64,000 nucleotides of DNA, taken from assembly GCF_022565475.1 (NCBI RefSeq), contig NZ_JAIUMR010000003.1:242094-306093 (forward strand), given 5' to 3'. This DNA is from Aliidiomarina sp. (GTDB taxonomy: Bacteria > Pseudomonadota > Gammaproteobacteria > Enterobacterales > Alteromonadaceae). Under the pieces are notes generated by a model. That model was not told the DNA's origin, did not search any database, and saw nothing but the letters and a program-made list of their open reading frames with translations. The translations under genes and the position numbers were made by a program. Within the stretch, counting starts at the first letter, position 1; the number at the start of each line of letters is the position of its first letter. This document shows, one piece after another, positions 63,876 to 64,000 of the stretch.

Positions 63876-64000
63876 TAGTGTTCAGAATTCTGTGTCATTT
63901 CGATAAACTAAGCAAAAACGAGATGACACTACATGACCAAACCAAACTTCGATATGGAAGCCGCCTTAAAGCAATTGCGTGAAGGCAAAGACCTTACTGG
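63876..64000 (+). mobile_element. IS256-family insertion sequence, left end, cut by window edge
   Basis: The element begins near 63876 with a terminal-repeat-like GTTCAGAATTCTGTGTCA and runs into a transposase start. GTGTCATTTCG (63892-63902) can pair with CGAGATGACAC (63919-63929), 10 of 11 positions, as a subterminal hairpin. The right end lies beyond the window, so target duplication cannot be checked and the left boundary is approximate. Confidence 0.75.
63933..64000 (+). CDS. IS256-family (mutator-type) transposase, N-terminal fragment
   Basis: Only 22 codons are visible. MTKPNFDMEAALKQLREGK followed by DLTG is the typical N-terminus of IS256-type transposases. The DDE catalytic residues would be downstream. 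The partial state is due to the window edge. Confidence 0.75.
   Translation, partial: MTKPNFDMEAALKQLREGKDLT

Noticed and set aside
1..64000. CRISPR array, rRNA operon or prophage
   Set aside because: No regularly spaced repeats, rRNA-like sequence or phage structural genes were seen in the window.

Overview
The window looks like chromosomal DNA of a Gram-negative gammaproteobacterium, probably Alteromonadales-like (Idiomarina/Aliidiomarina type). The grounds are RluF, DbpA, YbiT, YchJ, several TonB-dependent receptors, many c-di-GMP proteins and a MotB-type protein. This placement is inferred from gene content and no search was run. Coding density is high, and most operons have 1-, 4- or 8-nt overlaps.

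Layout. 1-5.9 kb: a MotB/OmpA protein, a convergent Na+/phosphate transporter with an EVE-domain gene, a membrane diguanylate cyclase and rluF. 6-15 kb: a GAF/GGDEF/EAL protein, a sulfatase lipoprotein paired with an eight-heme HEAT/TPR cytochrome, a methyltransferase and an EAL-HDOD protein. 15-18.5 kb: a glutathione peroxidase and a nirK-nirV-sco operon for copper nitrite reduction. 18.7-25 kb: a PPP-type phosphatase lipoprotein, then a TonB-dependent receptor followed by a ToxR/CadC-like regulator with a periplasmic propeller. 25-29.3 kb: an RND efflux pump with its adaptor. 29.5-35.8 kb: a housekeeping run (methyltransferase, ychJ, DUF2805, tspO, aldolase, dbpA, ybiT) that also holds a miniature cupin gene. 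35.9-39 kb: a MacAB/LolCDE-like ABC exporter. 39-46.2 kb: a receptor, a two-component system, a second outer-membrane receptor and a DUF1543 gene.

46.2-62 kb is the most distinctive part. It begins beside a decayed tRNA-Arg-like sequence and contains a TonB receptor, a divergent regulator made of two fused HxlR units, and a nine-gene tightly coupled operon: flavin oxidoreductase, acyl-CoA ligase, two thiolases, lipocalin-like protein, PaaN-like aldehyde dehydrogenase, SDR, ACAD10/11-like dehydrogenase and APH-like kinase. A carotenoid-cleavage-type oxygenase follows. Three promoters in this region share two sequence boxes, suggesting one regulon. My reading is a catabolic pathway: uptake by TonB, oxidative C=C cleavage to aldehydes, oxidation and CoA activation, removal of a gamma-hydroxyl by phosphorylation and elimination as in ACAD10/11 and levulinate (lva) systems, then thiolysis. 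The substrate (apocarotenoid, terpenoid or stilbene-like) is not determined by the sequence. The window ends with a PAS-GGDEF-EAL protein and the left end of an IS256-family element.
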